From NCBI GenBank assembly GCA_008477525.1, contig SPDT01000015.1, positions 172,666 through 236,665 on the forward strand: a stretch of 64,000 nucleotides of DNA, given 5' to 3'. The translations under genes and the position numbers were made by a program. The stretch's first letter is position 1; the number at the start of each line of letters is the position of its first letter. The notes below the pieces were generated by a model. That model had not been told where the DNA came from and did not search any database. It worked only from the letters and a program-made list of their open reading frames with translations. This stretch comes from Hypomyces perniciosus. Lineage: Eukaryota > Ascomycota > Sordariomycetes > Hypocreales > Hypocreaceae. This document shows, piece by piece, positions 26,426-37,419 of this stretch.

Positions 26426-29400
26426 GTACCCCCCCTCTTTATTATACTATTTAGCTGCAAATAGCTATATTACTTATATAAATCGAAATTTAAAGTAATT
26501 TATTTTAATACTTTTAATATAAAGGTAAATAAAGTAAATTATATAGTTTTTAGTGTTAATAATATATAATTTAATTATAGGCTTTAGCGCAATATAATCT
26601 TTAATTGGCGCTCTGCGGGTATTGGTTTCTTTCTAGCTATTTCCTCCTTTTACTTTTTTATAATTCCTTTTAATGCTTATTGCAGTAGGCCTAGCTTTTT
26701 TATATTTTTCCTATAAAAGTCTTATATTACCCTCTTTTAACTTTATAAGTCTTTAACTAATTATTATATAATAATATAGTACTTTTATTTAATAAAGTCG
26801 TAAAATCTATTACTATTATAATAATCTAAAAGCGCTTTAAACTCCTATTTCTTTTATACTTTATCTATATTATTTCTTTTTTCCAACACCCTACTTTAAA
26901 CATTTTTTAATTTAACTTTATTAATTATCTTTTACTTAAAATACAGTAAAATAGCTATTTTAAGTTATAGGAGGGAGTTATATAAAATTAAGAAAATCTT
27001 TATATTTTCTAGCAGGCTAATAGTATAAGCTTATAGGTATACCTTTATTATTATATAAGGCTGTATTGATTTATTATTTAGCTTTTTTATTAATTAATTA
27101 GTCTTTATATTTTATATATTAATAAAGACTTCCTGCCTAATAGTATAGATTAATAATACTTTTCTTTATGTATTTGCGTTTTCTTTATATCTTCTTTTCA
27201 AGCCTTGGCAAAGGCTTTTAGCTGTATAATAATATATTTAAATCGCTTAGTAATAGTATTAATATAAAAAAACTCTCTTTTCTTTACTATAGAAAGGTTT
27301 AGCAGGCAGGGCTATAAAAGCTTTATCTTTAAGTAAAGGTTAAAATTATAATTAGTGAAAAACGCTAATATATTAATAGTTTTAAATACTATATTATTTA
27401 TATTATATTTAATTAATAAAAGCTAATAAGCTTAATTATCCTAGTAAAAGTGAATACAAGCTTATAAGTATTATTTTACACTTATATTAATTCTCTTAAT
27501 CTAGCTATTAGTTTTAAAGTAAAAAGCTTATAACTATTTTAATACAACTTTTAATCGCTTTAAAAGTTACTCCTAGAATTTTAATATAAACTATATACTA
27601 TAGTTTAATATAATATTATTAAATATATTATACAGGCAGTAAATCCTACTAATAAATATATTAGCTAGCTCTATTACTAATAGTAAAGTAATAAATATAA
27701 AATAATATATTTTTATAAAGCAGTAAACTATTATTAGTAAATATTTATAGGAAATATTATAGTAATAGGATTTAGGTAGTAGTATAATATAGTTAATAAA
27801 GATATTTAAATATATATAGAATAAAACTAGTAATAATTAAAAAAAGCGTTATAGTAAAGATTATAAAGCCTTTATTTTAATATATAGTTTATAGGCTTAT
27901 ATAAATACTTTAATGTCTTTTAAAATTTATAGCTACTAGTATATTTAATTAATAAAGTCTAGAGTTTTAAACCTACTTAAATATCTAGCTAGGCCACTTA
28001 AATAGTTTTTAAATAGGATTTATATATAAAACTTATTATTAAAGGGAATAAAGAGTTACTTTTAATTATAAAGTCTATAATTTATTACTTAACAGTTATT
28101 TATTATAATTTAAAGTTTTCTGTAAAATTATTTTAACTATTAGCAGATATTAAAGTCTTAAAGTATAGTTATTATTTCTTTTATTATAGTATTTTATTTA
28201 TATACTACTGCAATTAAATTATTAATTAATTTATTTTCTGTAGGTATTATTATAGCTATAAAGGCAGCCTTTATAAACAGTTCTATATTTAATAAAACTT
28301 TTTTTTAAAATATTGCTTAAGCTTTAATGCTAAAAGAACTTTGCAGGAAGATAATATATTGCCTGTTTTTAATTTAGTTATTAAAGGGGTTTAAATTTAT
28401 AAGCCTGCTTTTTACTTTTTAATATAAAGTATTAGGCTTTACAGCCTTAAAGCCAGGTTAATAAATAATATAAAAGTTAAAGCTAAAAAGGAATTTAGAC
28501 TATTAGACTTACTACTAGTTTAAGGCTTTAATTAAAGTAAAGTATTTAAGGTTTTTATAGTCTATAATAATATTAAACTTTTATAAGCCTTATAATTTTA
28601 GGCGCTATTCCTTTATTACCTTTATAATAGCTAAAAGTTCTTTATTATAAATCTTATAGTCATATTTTTAAATATTATATTTTATAGAAAAAAATATACT
28701 AAAGTCTAAAATACCGTTTTTATTATATTATAATAAAATACTGCTTAATGCCTAGTTAAAGGCATTAATTTTACGGACAGTTAATTTATTATAATTAAAG
28801 AGGGCTAAAACTAAGGCTAATTTAAAGGTATATTTAATTAAATTAAAGGCTTCCTATTATTTCTCTTTTTAAGTATATAGTTAATCTTTCATTAAAAGCT
28901 TATTTAATAATATAGCTATTTTAAAGTATTTTTAAATAAAATAGTAATAGAAATTTATAAAATTAAGGAACTTTTATAAGTCTTTTACTGTTTTAAGTAA
29001 TTGCTAGTTTAATATAGCCTTAACTTTCTTAGGATTTATTTCTAGTCCTTTTAATATAATAATTAAGCTAAAGTATTTTATCTTAATTATTTTAAATTTA
29101 TATTTAATTATATTAATTTAAAGGCCTATATTTTAAAGGCAGGCTACCACTTGATATATATATTTTTAATATTCCTTTTAGTTTAATAAATATATAAAGA
29201 TATTATTAAAGTATACTATATAGATATAGTTAAAGAGGTTATAAAAAGTATAATTAATATAATATTCATATATAGTAAGTGTATTATAGAGGCTAAACGG
29301 TATAATTAATATTTTAAAAACGCTGAACTTTATAATAAATACTGTTTTTTATATATCCCTTTTAGTGATATAAAGGTTATTAAACGCAGCGATAATATTA

Positions 29401-31795
29401 AATTTTATATATACTTTTATATAGCTTAAAGTATTAAAGGTTTCCTGGATTAATAGCATTAGGTACTGATTTTTAATAGTAATATTATTTAACCTTTAAT
29501 AGTTTTAATAGATATAAATACTGCTTCCCAGTTTTATAGTTAAAAGGAGGGGAATAGTATATTATACTTATAATTTACAGATAAATCCTTTTATTAAATT
29601 ATTATCTAGCTATTTTCTTATTACCTGCAGTTTATTAAATGAAAATAGCCTATTCTTTTAATATAATAGGTCTTTTTTTAGTAGTATTTTAATTTTATAG
29701 TCCTATACTTATTATAAAGGAAGTTTATTTACTATTTTTAATAGGAAGGTATTATATAAATTATATAGCCAGAATAGCAGTTTTTTTAACATATTTAGCT
29801 TAATAAACTTAAATTTCCCTATTATAAGTTTCTTAATATTAGCGGCTGATAATCTTTTTTAGTTATATTAATAAGTAGTATTTATTAATAAAGTTATATA
29901 TTTCTTTAAATAATACTATTTTTGCCTTAATATAGTCTCTTTATCCTATAAGTATTTATTAGAAAAACTTATTTAAAAGCTTTAATAAAGTAATAAGTAG
30001 TAGTTCTTTAATCTTAATAATTTAATTAATCTCTTTTTAAGTTACTTTTATTGCATAGATATATAATTATTAATCAAAAATAATAAAATTTATAATTGCT
30101 ATTATCTATATATATACTATATCTAGGTATATTTCTTAATTTTAAAGTTTAGTTTAGTTTTATAGAAGTAGTATTTTAAAAAGTAATAGTAATAGCTTTA
30201 ATAGGGGTTTCTTTTTATTATAAACTATAGATTATAAAGGCAGGCAGTAGCTTTATATATACTTAATTCAGGATTATTTATACCTATATTTCCTTATTAT
30301 TAATTCTACTATACCTGCAGGTTATACAATAATCTTAGTTTAGTATTAAAGTTTATAGAATATATAATTTAAAGGCTTTATCTTTAATAAAATTATAGTT
30401 TATTTCTTTTAAAGTATTCTTAATTAATAGTTACTAGTATAATATAGTTCTTTATTAAATTAAGTTAAACTTTACTTTATTTAAGGTATCTTTAACTATT
30501 AATTACTAGTAATATATATTCCCTATATTAGCTGTAATAAAGTTATTTTTTATTTCAACTATTATTAAAATTTATATAAGGCTAGCTATACTTTTTAAAA
30601 GATAATAGTTATAATAGTAACAGGATTTAAAGGCAATAGTTAACTCCTTTTAATTAATATTAATATTATATTTTCTTAGCTATAAAAGGCTAAAGATTAT
30701 AAATATATTATTAAAGATACTTATAATCAAAAAGACGCAAAGTTCTTTATAAAAGCCGATTATAGTTTATATAATAAAAAAGTTAAAATTTTATTAACTA
30801 TTCTTTTATTAATAAATTAAAAATTCTTAATGAATAATAGTTATTAAATAATAATACTAAATCGCTTAATAAAAGTATAGCTAGTAAAAGCTTAAAGTAT
30901 ATAGCTGCTATTTATTAAAGCTTTTATATTAATATAGATATTATATATAAAAAATAGTATAGCTTATACTAAAAGGGATTTACTATGTATTAATTTAAGT
31001 TTAAATGGTTTTTAATTAAAAAGACAGTAATAAATTTATTTTAAAATAATAGTCCTATTTACAGTTAACCTTTACTTATAACTTTTAGTAAAGGTTAATC
31101 TTTTCCTTAATTTGTAAGTTAAGTTTAAGTTTTTAATAAATAAGGCTAGCTAAATTAAAGTAAACTAAAAGTTAATAAAGCAGCGCTACTATTATTATCT
31201 TTATTAATATTTAAAAAGGGTATATTATTTAAGGCCTAGATTGATAGGTTATTTAGACATTATAGGTAATATTAGCGCGCTATTAAGGTTTAGTTATTGT
31301 ACTTTACTAGGCTATTTTATTATTAGCCTTAAAGTATTACTAGGTTAAGGTATAGCTAGTATAGCTAGATTTAGCGATTTTAGTTTTATATCTAATATAG
31401 ATTTCCTTAATATATATTAAACTGCTTTTTTTATTGCCTTTATTAAAGCTATAGCCTGCTTTTTTATAGTAAAAGTAAAGTCCTTTAGCAATATATTCCT
31501 TGTAAGAGACTTAAAGGTAAGGTGGCAGGGTATATATATAATATCTAGCTATATTAAGTTATTGGCTGGCGCTAAGGCAGCGGCTTAGTTATTCTGCTAG
31601 CGTTAATAATATTACTATTAATACTAATACTGCTACTATTAATAGCTTTATTAACGTTAGCCTATTTAAGCAGTATAAAAGGCATTATAGTAAGTGCCCT
31701 CTTAAAGTCTATTATAGATAATCTAGTAAAGTTAATACTATTTAGTAAAGTTAAATTTATTTAGCTTAATTACTTAAATCTTTATAGTGTTAGCT

Positions 31796-33530
31796 TAATA
31801 GCTATTGCGTTTTAAATAGTATTTAAAGGCTTAAAGGCAGAGGGGTAGGTTTATTAAAAGATTTTTACCCTTTATTACTATACTTTTTATAGTTTTATAT
31901 TTAAAAGGTATATTAACTTTTTATAATTGCAGAAAGGTTTAGCTAAGTATTATTAATATATAGCTTTATATAGTCTTAAACAGTTAATATATTAAATATT
32001 TAATAAGTAAACCTATATTTTATATTTAAAGCTGCTATAAAAGCAGTATTTAAATTTCTTTTTATATATTTATTATAAGTAAATGTTTTAGTAGTTTTTA
32101 TACTATATTAAAAGGTTAGTTTTTTATATTAGTTTTACTATTTTATTACAGTTAAAAAAAGTAAACCTTTTATTAAATAGTTTAAAGAAAAAAAGCAGTA
32201 CTATTTTCCTTTATTAATTTATATATTATTATTTCAAGAACTAAATGCTAATTAGGTTTTAGCTAGTTTATATCTTTACCTTTAGTTTAATAGCTTTAAA
32301 GAAGTTTACCTTTATATTATTAAAAGAGCTTATAATTATCTTTAAACAGCTTAAGATTATATATATAAACTATTATTAAGCCGCTTTAACCTTTATAGCG
32401 CCTAAACAGGCCTTAATCTCTTTCTCTTTATTAAAACGCTATTACTTAATCTTTTAATTAGCTAAGGTTATTAATTATCCTGTCTTTATTAGTAATATTT
32501 TAAGGACTACTTTAAGTCTTTTATTAATAATTTTTATAACTATTATATAAATACAATATACTTTATATTACTATACTACTAGTCTTAAGTTTAGTTTAAT
32601 AAAGATTTATAGGTTTTCCTTAATACTAGCTAAAGGGATTCCTATTTAATATGCTTTAAGAGCTTATTACGGTATAGAAAGGCAGGTTAGGGCAAATATC
32701 GTTATTGTGCCGTAGAGAGCGAGAAAGCCCTAAGGCTCTACAGAAAGCTATAGCTAGGAACGCGTTAGGGCCTGGTTATATAACCGGGGCTTATATAACA
32801 GGGCGTCAATCTCGCGTTACAGTCGGTGCCGTAATAAAGCTATCGCAATATATATTTAAACGCGCGTTTAGTGTAATATATTAAGCAGGAGGCCAGTATA
32901 TAGTTTACTGGTATAAGAGTTTCAAGTAGCTTTAAGCTATAATTTAATAGTAATACTATTACTGCTATAGTAGTTAACGAAGCCTTAGTTTATCTAAATA
33001 GCGATATTATATCTTTTTCCTGCTAAGAACTAAGCTATAGTGTTTTTAAATGCTTTATAGACTATATAAAGAATAGCTATATAGTCCTTAAATAAGGCCT
33101 AGCTATTAGCTTTAATGCTTTCTAAGGCTTTAAAAGTACTGCTTTTAGCGTTTAGTTATATAAAAGAGACTAGAAAGGAACTTGGTAGACTGGATATTAA
33201 GGAATTGCAGTTGCTGTTAGTATTAAATTTTAAGTTTAAGTATATTTCGATATACTGGCCTTCCTTTAGCTTAGTGCTAGGCTTAGTAGTGATCGTATTG
33301 ATGTAGAGTTTTATTTCTGCCCCTATAAGGATAACATTTTTTACTTTCTGCTATAGTTTTTTCAGTATACGCGTTCCTAGGTTAAAAGAACTGCTGCTTG
33401 CAGGCTTTAAGGCTATTGCGAGTAGAGGTTTTGGTGTGTTGTTAGTGTATTAATGGTGTTGCGTGCGAAAACGTTAATATACGGTGCTAAAACTTGGTGT
33501 TGTAGGAGGGAGTTCCGCGCTGTGATAATA
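31796..33530 (+). mobile_element. Element G, right copy: LTR and 5' internal part
   Basis: The segment opens with an LTR (31796 to about 32150) matching 25640-25990 directly, inserted into the gag of A2. The region from about 32120 to 33530 is the inverted match of 24090-22250. It contains a solo A-family LTR (32665-32836). RIP is weaker toward the right end: by 33400 CpG and TpG are common. A plus-strand open stretch at 33115-33306 continues in both directions if TAG codons are read through, but it resembles no protein known to me and could be antisense to the element's real frame. The coding strand of G is therefore left open. Confidence 0.55.
32665..32836 (-). repeat. Solo LTR of the A family
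   Basis: 172 bp, the best preserved A-family LTR (begins TATTACGGTATAG, ends GCCGTAATA). It sits inside element G; the left copy of G (around 23525) lacks it. The flanking GAGCT (32660-32664) and AAGCT (32837-32841) are a 5-bp target duplication differing by one G/A. No internal element DNA is attached. Confidence 0.8.
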
Positions 33531-34058
33531 TAGTATGCCTGCGCTTGCTTTAGGGTAGACTTATTATCGCTGAACTGCCTGCCCTGCGCGCGCTTACTGC
33601 CAGCAGCTCTAGAACCATTATTCTCAAAGCCTATACCTCTTTATCGTTTCCGTAAAGTCATGTGTCAGCGAGTCTATTATCCGGTATAATTATAATGTTG
33701 GTGGCTTTCTGAATGTTGTTATACTCAGCTTCCAAGTTAATTCCAATATTACTTAGAATCCCTTAAGATAAATTGTCGTTTGCCAGCTTAAAACTAAAGT
33801 CCTGTCCAGGGTCCCTTACAGGGGTTATAAGCGGCAGCGTCATTTACTATTTTATATTTATTACTCCACTACGCTACACCAGCGCCACCCAGCCACCTCA
33901 GTTAAATACGAAGTAGCCGGCTTATATAACTTGCCAGCGCTCTACTATTCTAAGATAGTAACAATAAAACGCAAGTCTATATTATCTCCTTATTCCTATA
34001 CACTTCTCGATTCTCTGCGCCTCGTCTTTTATCCCGTTATTCAGTCTTTTCATCCTTT
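33531..34058. other. Left edge of gene island, no gene recognised
   Basis: Base composition rises to near normal here. All frames on both strands are short and none gives recognisable protein text. It may be the remains of flanking genomic sequence or of a decayed gene. Confidence 0.4.
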
Positions 34059-34259
34059 TTATATACTATTATGCCAAACCATATAAGGATCATTATCATA
34101 GGCTATGCCTTCCACGTGGAATTTGCCTATGATAATCCAAGTCCCTGGGACTTGCTTGGAACCTTGATATGTATGGCTATTAACTGAACCTGACAGATAA
34201 ATGAATTCATTGTCATTTGCGATTTTCGCTGAGCCGCAAGAGTTTGCAGACAGCGGCAA
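34059..34259 (-). CDS. Small exon-like frame, possibly the end of a secreted protein
   Basis: This is an open frame of about 66 codons on the minus strand, ending in a stop at 34059-34061. It has no ATG: the frame opens after a TAG and reads through a hydrophobic IVCLLPLSANS-like stretch near 34230-34268. That stretch could be the tail of a signal peptide whose first exon is lost. The body has Gly/Ser/Thr and aromatic residues (FIYLSGSVNSHTYQG) and one Cys. No family was recognised. Base composition is clearly above the RIP background, so it is not transposon debris of the surrounding type. It could be a decayed small secreted-protein gene or chance. Confidence 0.3.
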   Translation of the reverse strand: MPLSANSCGSAKIANDNEFIYLSGSVNSHTYQGSKQVPGTWIIIGKFHVEGIAYDNDPYMVWHNSI

Positions 34260-34421
34260 TAGACATACAATCTAGCCACGACCAAAGCTCTAATACAGCC
34301 AAACTATTATTATTGCACTTGAAGATAAACTGGTAGTATTTATTTATTCTATACTAATCTTCCTGTTTTTATTATTAAATGCAAGCTCTCCTTTAAACCA
34401 AGGAAATAAGACTTATTAAAT

Positions 34422-34560
34422 CTTAGGAACAAGAGTCTTCAACCCTCAGGAACGAGAATCTTCAAACCTAGGGTACAAGAGTTTTATTCCCAAGTTTTGA
34501 GGACTTTTAAAGGCTTTTATTCCCTAGGTTTGAGGACTCTTGTACCCTGGGTTTGAAGAA
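34422..34560. repeat. Cluster of 22-23 bp repeats in opposite orientations
   Basis: Units of the form GGTTTGAAGACTCTTGTACC occur here at least five times: first in reverse (34425-34480), then forward (34520-34557). Two of them (34464-34481 and 34537-34554) form an almost perfect inverted pair around a 55-base loop. RIP-altered forward units recur at 41118-41230, on the other side of the gene island. The N-terminal codons of the following gene fragment arise from this repeat. Confidence 0.7.
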
Positions 34561-35109
34561 TATCTGTATACGAAGTATAGTGCCCATAAGAGAAATCACC
34601 ATGCTTCCGTGGACGCCGACTGTGAAGAGCACAAGAACAAGACCACAACCATGCCCATCCATACCAAGCTTATCGTGCCGGCTCAGACTTCGACCAACAG
34701 AACCACCGTCACCACCATCAAGACCATCACCAGCTGCCCACCTGAGGTAGAAAACTGCCCCCTCAGATCGACGCACACTGCTGCCGCCGTAGTCGTTACT
34801 GAAGAAGAAGAAGAGGAGGAGTGTACGTGCGAGGAGGAGTACCCCGAAGAGACCAAAGCACCTGTTGTCCCTGCTCCTGGTCCTGGTCCTGTTCATGCAA
34901 CCAAGGCTCCTTATCCCATCAGCACAGGCGCTCCAGAGGAGTGTTGGAGTGGCCAATGTGAAGAGACCATTGCTGCGCGTCCATCTGCTGCGACAACTCA
35001 GCCTGTAATTACTGGTCGACCTGCTATTGGCGGTGCCTCTCGCCAGCCCGGCAGTGTTACTACGGTACTGGGCCTCACCGCGCTAGTCATAGTCATTTTC
35101 CTGCTTTAA
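34560..35109 (+). pseudogene. GPI-anchored cell-surface protein, N-terminus lost
   Basis: The frame ends at a TAA (35107-35109). From about 34660 the protein is typical of fungal GPI-anchored wall proteins: TTVTTIKTITSCPPEVENC, then an acidic run of seven Glu with a C-x-C, a Pro/Ala/Gly linker, a second Cys pair (CWSGQC), and a small-residue site (GGAS) followed by a hydrophobic tail ending VIVIFLL. That tail is the form of a GPI-attachment signal. There is no signal peptide: the codons before about 34565 come from the 22-bp repeat, so the first exon appears replaced or cut away. It is presumably untranslated or mis-targeted. The mature protein would have sat in the plasma membrane or wall. 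The intact part carries no stop codon. Confidence 0.6.
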
Positions 35110-35454
35110 TCCGCGCGAACTGCGGGAGAAGACAGGAGCCGAGGAGTCCTCTGCTTGTTAAGCGCTTTTCTTTTGTCTAATTTAATGGCATCAAGCACGA
35201 ATTCACTCATTTTATACCCAGCCCTGGTGGCGAACAGCTAGAGATGCAGGGGCAGGGTTTCGATCTTATCATCAATCGAGATTTCGGAGTATCAGATAGG
35301 ATCAGTATATAGGACGGAGGACTGGTAATGTAATATTAGTTTGGGGGGTTATCTTATAAATGTTATTTTCAATATAATTGCATGTTAGAAGTTGACAAAG
35401 TTGGCCCAGGTCCGAGTTTCTCCTATTGTGTGTGACCAAGAGACGTACCAGTCT
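35110..35454. other. Intergenic, between convergent gene remnants
   Basis: 345 bp of near-normal composition between the 3' ends of the GPI-protein fragment (plus strand) and the methyltransferase relic (minus strand). No frame or RNA gene was recognised. It is presumably the shared 3' untranslated/terminator region. Confidence 0.5.
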
Positions 35455-36304
35455 TCAATTTTTCACGGGTGCGTCTGTAAGAGGCACGTAACGAACTCCA
35501 AAGAGCTTCTCCTTGGACACTTCACCTTGATGATTCTTTTCGATGCGCCACACGGACTGCATATATCCCGTTGCATCATCGTCTACGGGTATAAACATGC
35601 TGCTCTCGTAGCTTAGGTGCCTTTTACTCGGCAATGTTTGTGTTTTACGGGGGACAGGGCATGCCAGATAGAAGACGCATGAAGATTCCAACTTACCATC
35701 CTGGCGATTTTAGCTGCGACAGCAGCTGGGGGTGAACCTGTTTTGCCGACGCTCCCACATGAATGACATCCCATCCCGTACCACCCGCCTCTTCACCTTG
35801 CCTCGCCGCCTCCTCCAGGCCACTATCCAGCAGCTGTTTCCCCTCATTGCTCTTTCGCATGTTGCGCTCGCCCAGGTCCCGCAGCTCCTGGATGTGCTCT
35901 AGGCCGACGACGAAGCCGCGGTCGCCGACTAGCTCGGCGAAGATATAGGTCAGGTAGCCGGAGCTGGAGCCGACGTCTAGGATGCGCGGAGCTGGGGATT
36001 TTGCGGAGGGGAGGAGGTGCGAGAGGAGGTGTTGAGTTGCTGATGCGTGCATGTGCGGGGCGGAGATGGTGGCGGCGTGGCCTATAGATTGGGGGAAGTC
36101 TTAGTAGGGGTTTTGGGGGGAATAGTGGGCTCTGTCGACCTGGTGGTTGGTTAGTTATGGGTTAGGAGGATATGGTGAGGTTGAGGGGATGGGGATAGGT
36201 ACCTTTTTAAAGGCTTCTTTTACGAGGGGATCGGTGATGAGGCCGTTGTCCCCCATGTTGTCTATGAGGGCGGCGTTTGTGCGGCCGGAGCAGCGCCAGG
36301 CCAT
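35455..36304 (-). pseudogene. Protein-L-isoaspartate O-methyltransferase, RIP-type nonsense codon and motif loss
   Basis: PCMT methylates L-isoaspartyl residues of ageing proteins with S-adenosylmethionine. Three exons can be joined in frame: 36304-36203 (MAWRCSGRTN start, the usual PCMT N-terminus), 36139-35697 and 35599-35455, with GT-AG introns of 63 and 97 bp and a CTAAC-type branch site in the first. The sum is 690 nt, 230 codons. VDRAHYSP and IGHAATISAPHMHA (substrate and cofactor region), ILDVGSSSGYLT (SAM motif I, codons about 87-98) and LFGVRYVPLTD (C-terminus) are clear. Two lesions: codon 47 is TAA (36101-36103) where the family has Gln, and the GDGRxG motif is deleted between LLDSG (137-141) and LEEAA. 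It is a degraded copy. The functional gene should lie elsewhere in the genome. Confidence 0.9.
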
Positions 36305-36727
36305 GATGAGGTTTTTGAGGGTTCTTCGGGGGAGGGGGGGGTGGATGTGGCGAGGGTAGAGAGTGGGGATATTGAAGGTGTTAAATTTTGTGAGGGTTCG
36401 TGATGTTGGTGAGGGAGCCAGGCTGGTGGTGGTGTTTGCACGATTGAAGGCGTATGTGGTGTGGTGTTTCAGGAGCTGGTAGGAGGGACTAGGGTTAAAG
36501 TATTAAGCGCCGGTTGCCTCGTTCTTAAGGCGGCAGGTGAGGATGAGGAGATTCGACACAAGATGTTACTATGAGTTGGGGTGAGAAGAGGTATTTACAT
36601 TGACGATTGTATGACGGCGAATGCGGGGATGAAACTGGAGTGAATCGAGATATTGGAGAGCAACAGGTGACAGTGACATGAGGTACTTAGTAAGCTTCAG
36701 TGGCCTTTCGACTTAGCCGTGATTTAG
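36305..36727. other. Intergenic between divergent gene remnants
   Basis: This lies upstream of both the methyltransferase relic (minus) and the GPI-type exon (plus). It would hold the promoter of the first and any lost 5' exons of the second. A short frame starting at the ATG near 36677 (MRYLVSFSGL) stops soon and cannot be joined convincingly to the next exon. No other signal was recognised. Confidence 0.4.
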
Positions 36728-37052
36728 GACGCAGAGTATCGGCTGCACCTTTCTCTCTAACAGCAACGATCAATGCAGCTACAGCTACACCAATACAATC
36801 GACGGCACTGTAATCAGCACATACGTGACACTTGACATGATAGATGAGTACGGCTATTTCCCCGTGACGCTCACGGGCGGCGTCAAGAAGATGGTTGATA
36901 ATTCTACACCAATAGCTACTAACGACAACGGCCTGAGCAAAATGTCGTCAGCTTCCACGAACACAGATAATACGGTCGCACCGGCGGTGACGCAGAACGC
37001 CTTGCTGGTAGTTGTTGTGGCCGTCATTAGCGCAGGCGCTATGCTAGTGTAA
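36728..37052 (+). pseudogene. C-terminal exon of a GPI-anchored secreted protein
   Basis: An open stretch of 107 codons begins after a TTTAG that could be an intron acceptor (36725-36727) and ends at TAA 37050-37052. The text starts QSIGCTF and contains CSYSYT, then YFPVTLTGGVKK, a Ser/Thr/Asn-rich spacer (SSASTNTDN), and PAVTQNA followed by a 17-residue hydrophobic tail ending GAMLV. This order (a two-Cys core, a VTxTxGxxK-type strand, a Ser/Thr stalk, VTQNA plus hydrophobic end) is that of a widespread family of small fungal GPI-anchored proteins of unknown function. An in-frame TGA lies three codons upstream (36720-36722), and no first exon with a signal peptide could be found. It is treated as a 5'-truncated remnant; an intact gene with an unseen intron is possible. 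Confidence 0.6.
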
Positions 37053-37419
37053 TGTGTAATATTAGTAAAGGAGGCGCAGAAAAAAGCTGGAAGCAAATAA
37101 TATCCTAGGCAAGTAATATTAATGCTAATTACTATATTTAAAACTCCTTCATTTTGGTTGGCAATTGTGCTATATAACTCGCCTTGTGTAGCAGGTATGG
37201 TTAGTGTTAACAAAACCGTCACACCAACCCCATTTATAAATCGCCAGTAATTTACATATTCCTAGGCCCCATAATAAGTTGAATAAACTGCGCCCGGCTC
37301 ACTGGCATTGACGAGGCCGACTGGCGAGGTTCCTCCACAGCTGTCTGCAGCGCTAATACAACTTCAATGCTACTAAATTCAGACTTGGTCTACTGCTGCA
37401 GTATAAGTGAGCAGAATCA
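37053..37419. other. Intergenic, no gene recognised
   Basis: Mixed composition, with AT-rich patches at 37090-37160. An open stretch on the plus strand from 37283 to 37516 was judged to be antisense to the CHAT relic. The C-terminal part of the CHAT domain may extend into this region but could not be followed. Confidence 0.4.

Larger units (their letters stand above)
26255..31795 (-). mobile_element. Gypsy element A2, 5'-truncated
   Basis: A second A-family chromovirus, on the minus strand. Its 3' LTR is 26255-26425 with a C-run just inside it (26430-26436), the polypurine tract of the minus strand. RT text VYFNNIL is at about 29199-29216. The gag zinc-knuckle relic (YFYYKKAGYSFN) is at about 31440-31480, in the same order as in A1. 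Gag stops abruptly at 31795, where a G LTR begins, so the 5' gag, primer site and 5' LTR are missing. The solo LTR at 32665 is not its partner, because it lies inside G with its own target duplication. Confidence 0.75.

Noticed and set aside
33115..33306. 63-codon plus-strand frame
   Set aside because: Part of element G. It is open only between RIP-type TAG codons, the inverted copy does not keep it, and no protein family is recognisable.
34507..34956. 149-codon minus-strand frame opposite the GPI-protein fragment
   Set aside because: It is antisense to a typical GPI-protein text and gives low-complexity Phe/Leu and Gly/Asp runs complementary to the Glu run and the Pro/Ala linker.
36854..37222. 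122-codon minus-strand frame
   Set aside because: It is antisense to the GPI-type exon (36728-37052); its hydrophobic text is the complement of the Ser/Thr/Val-rich tail.
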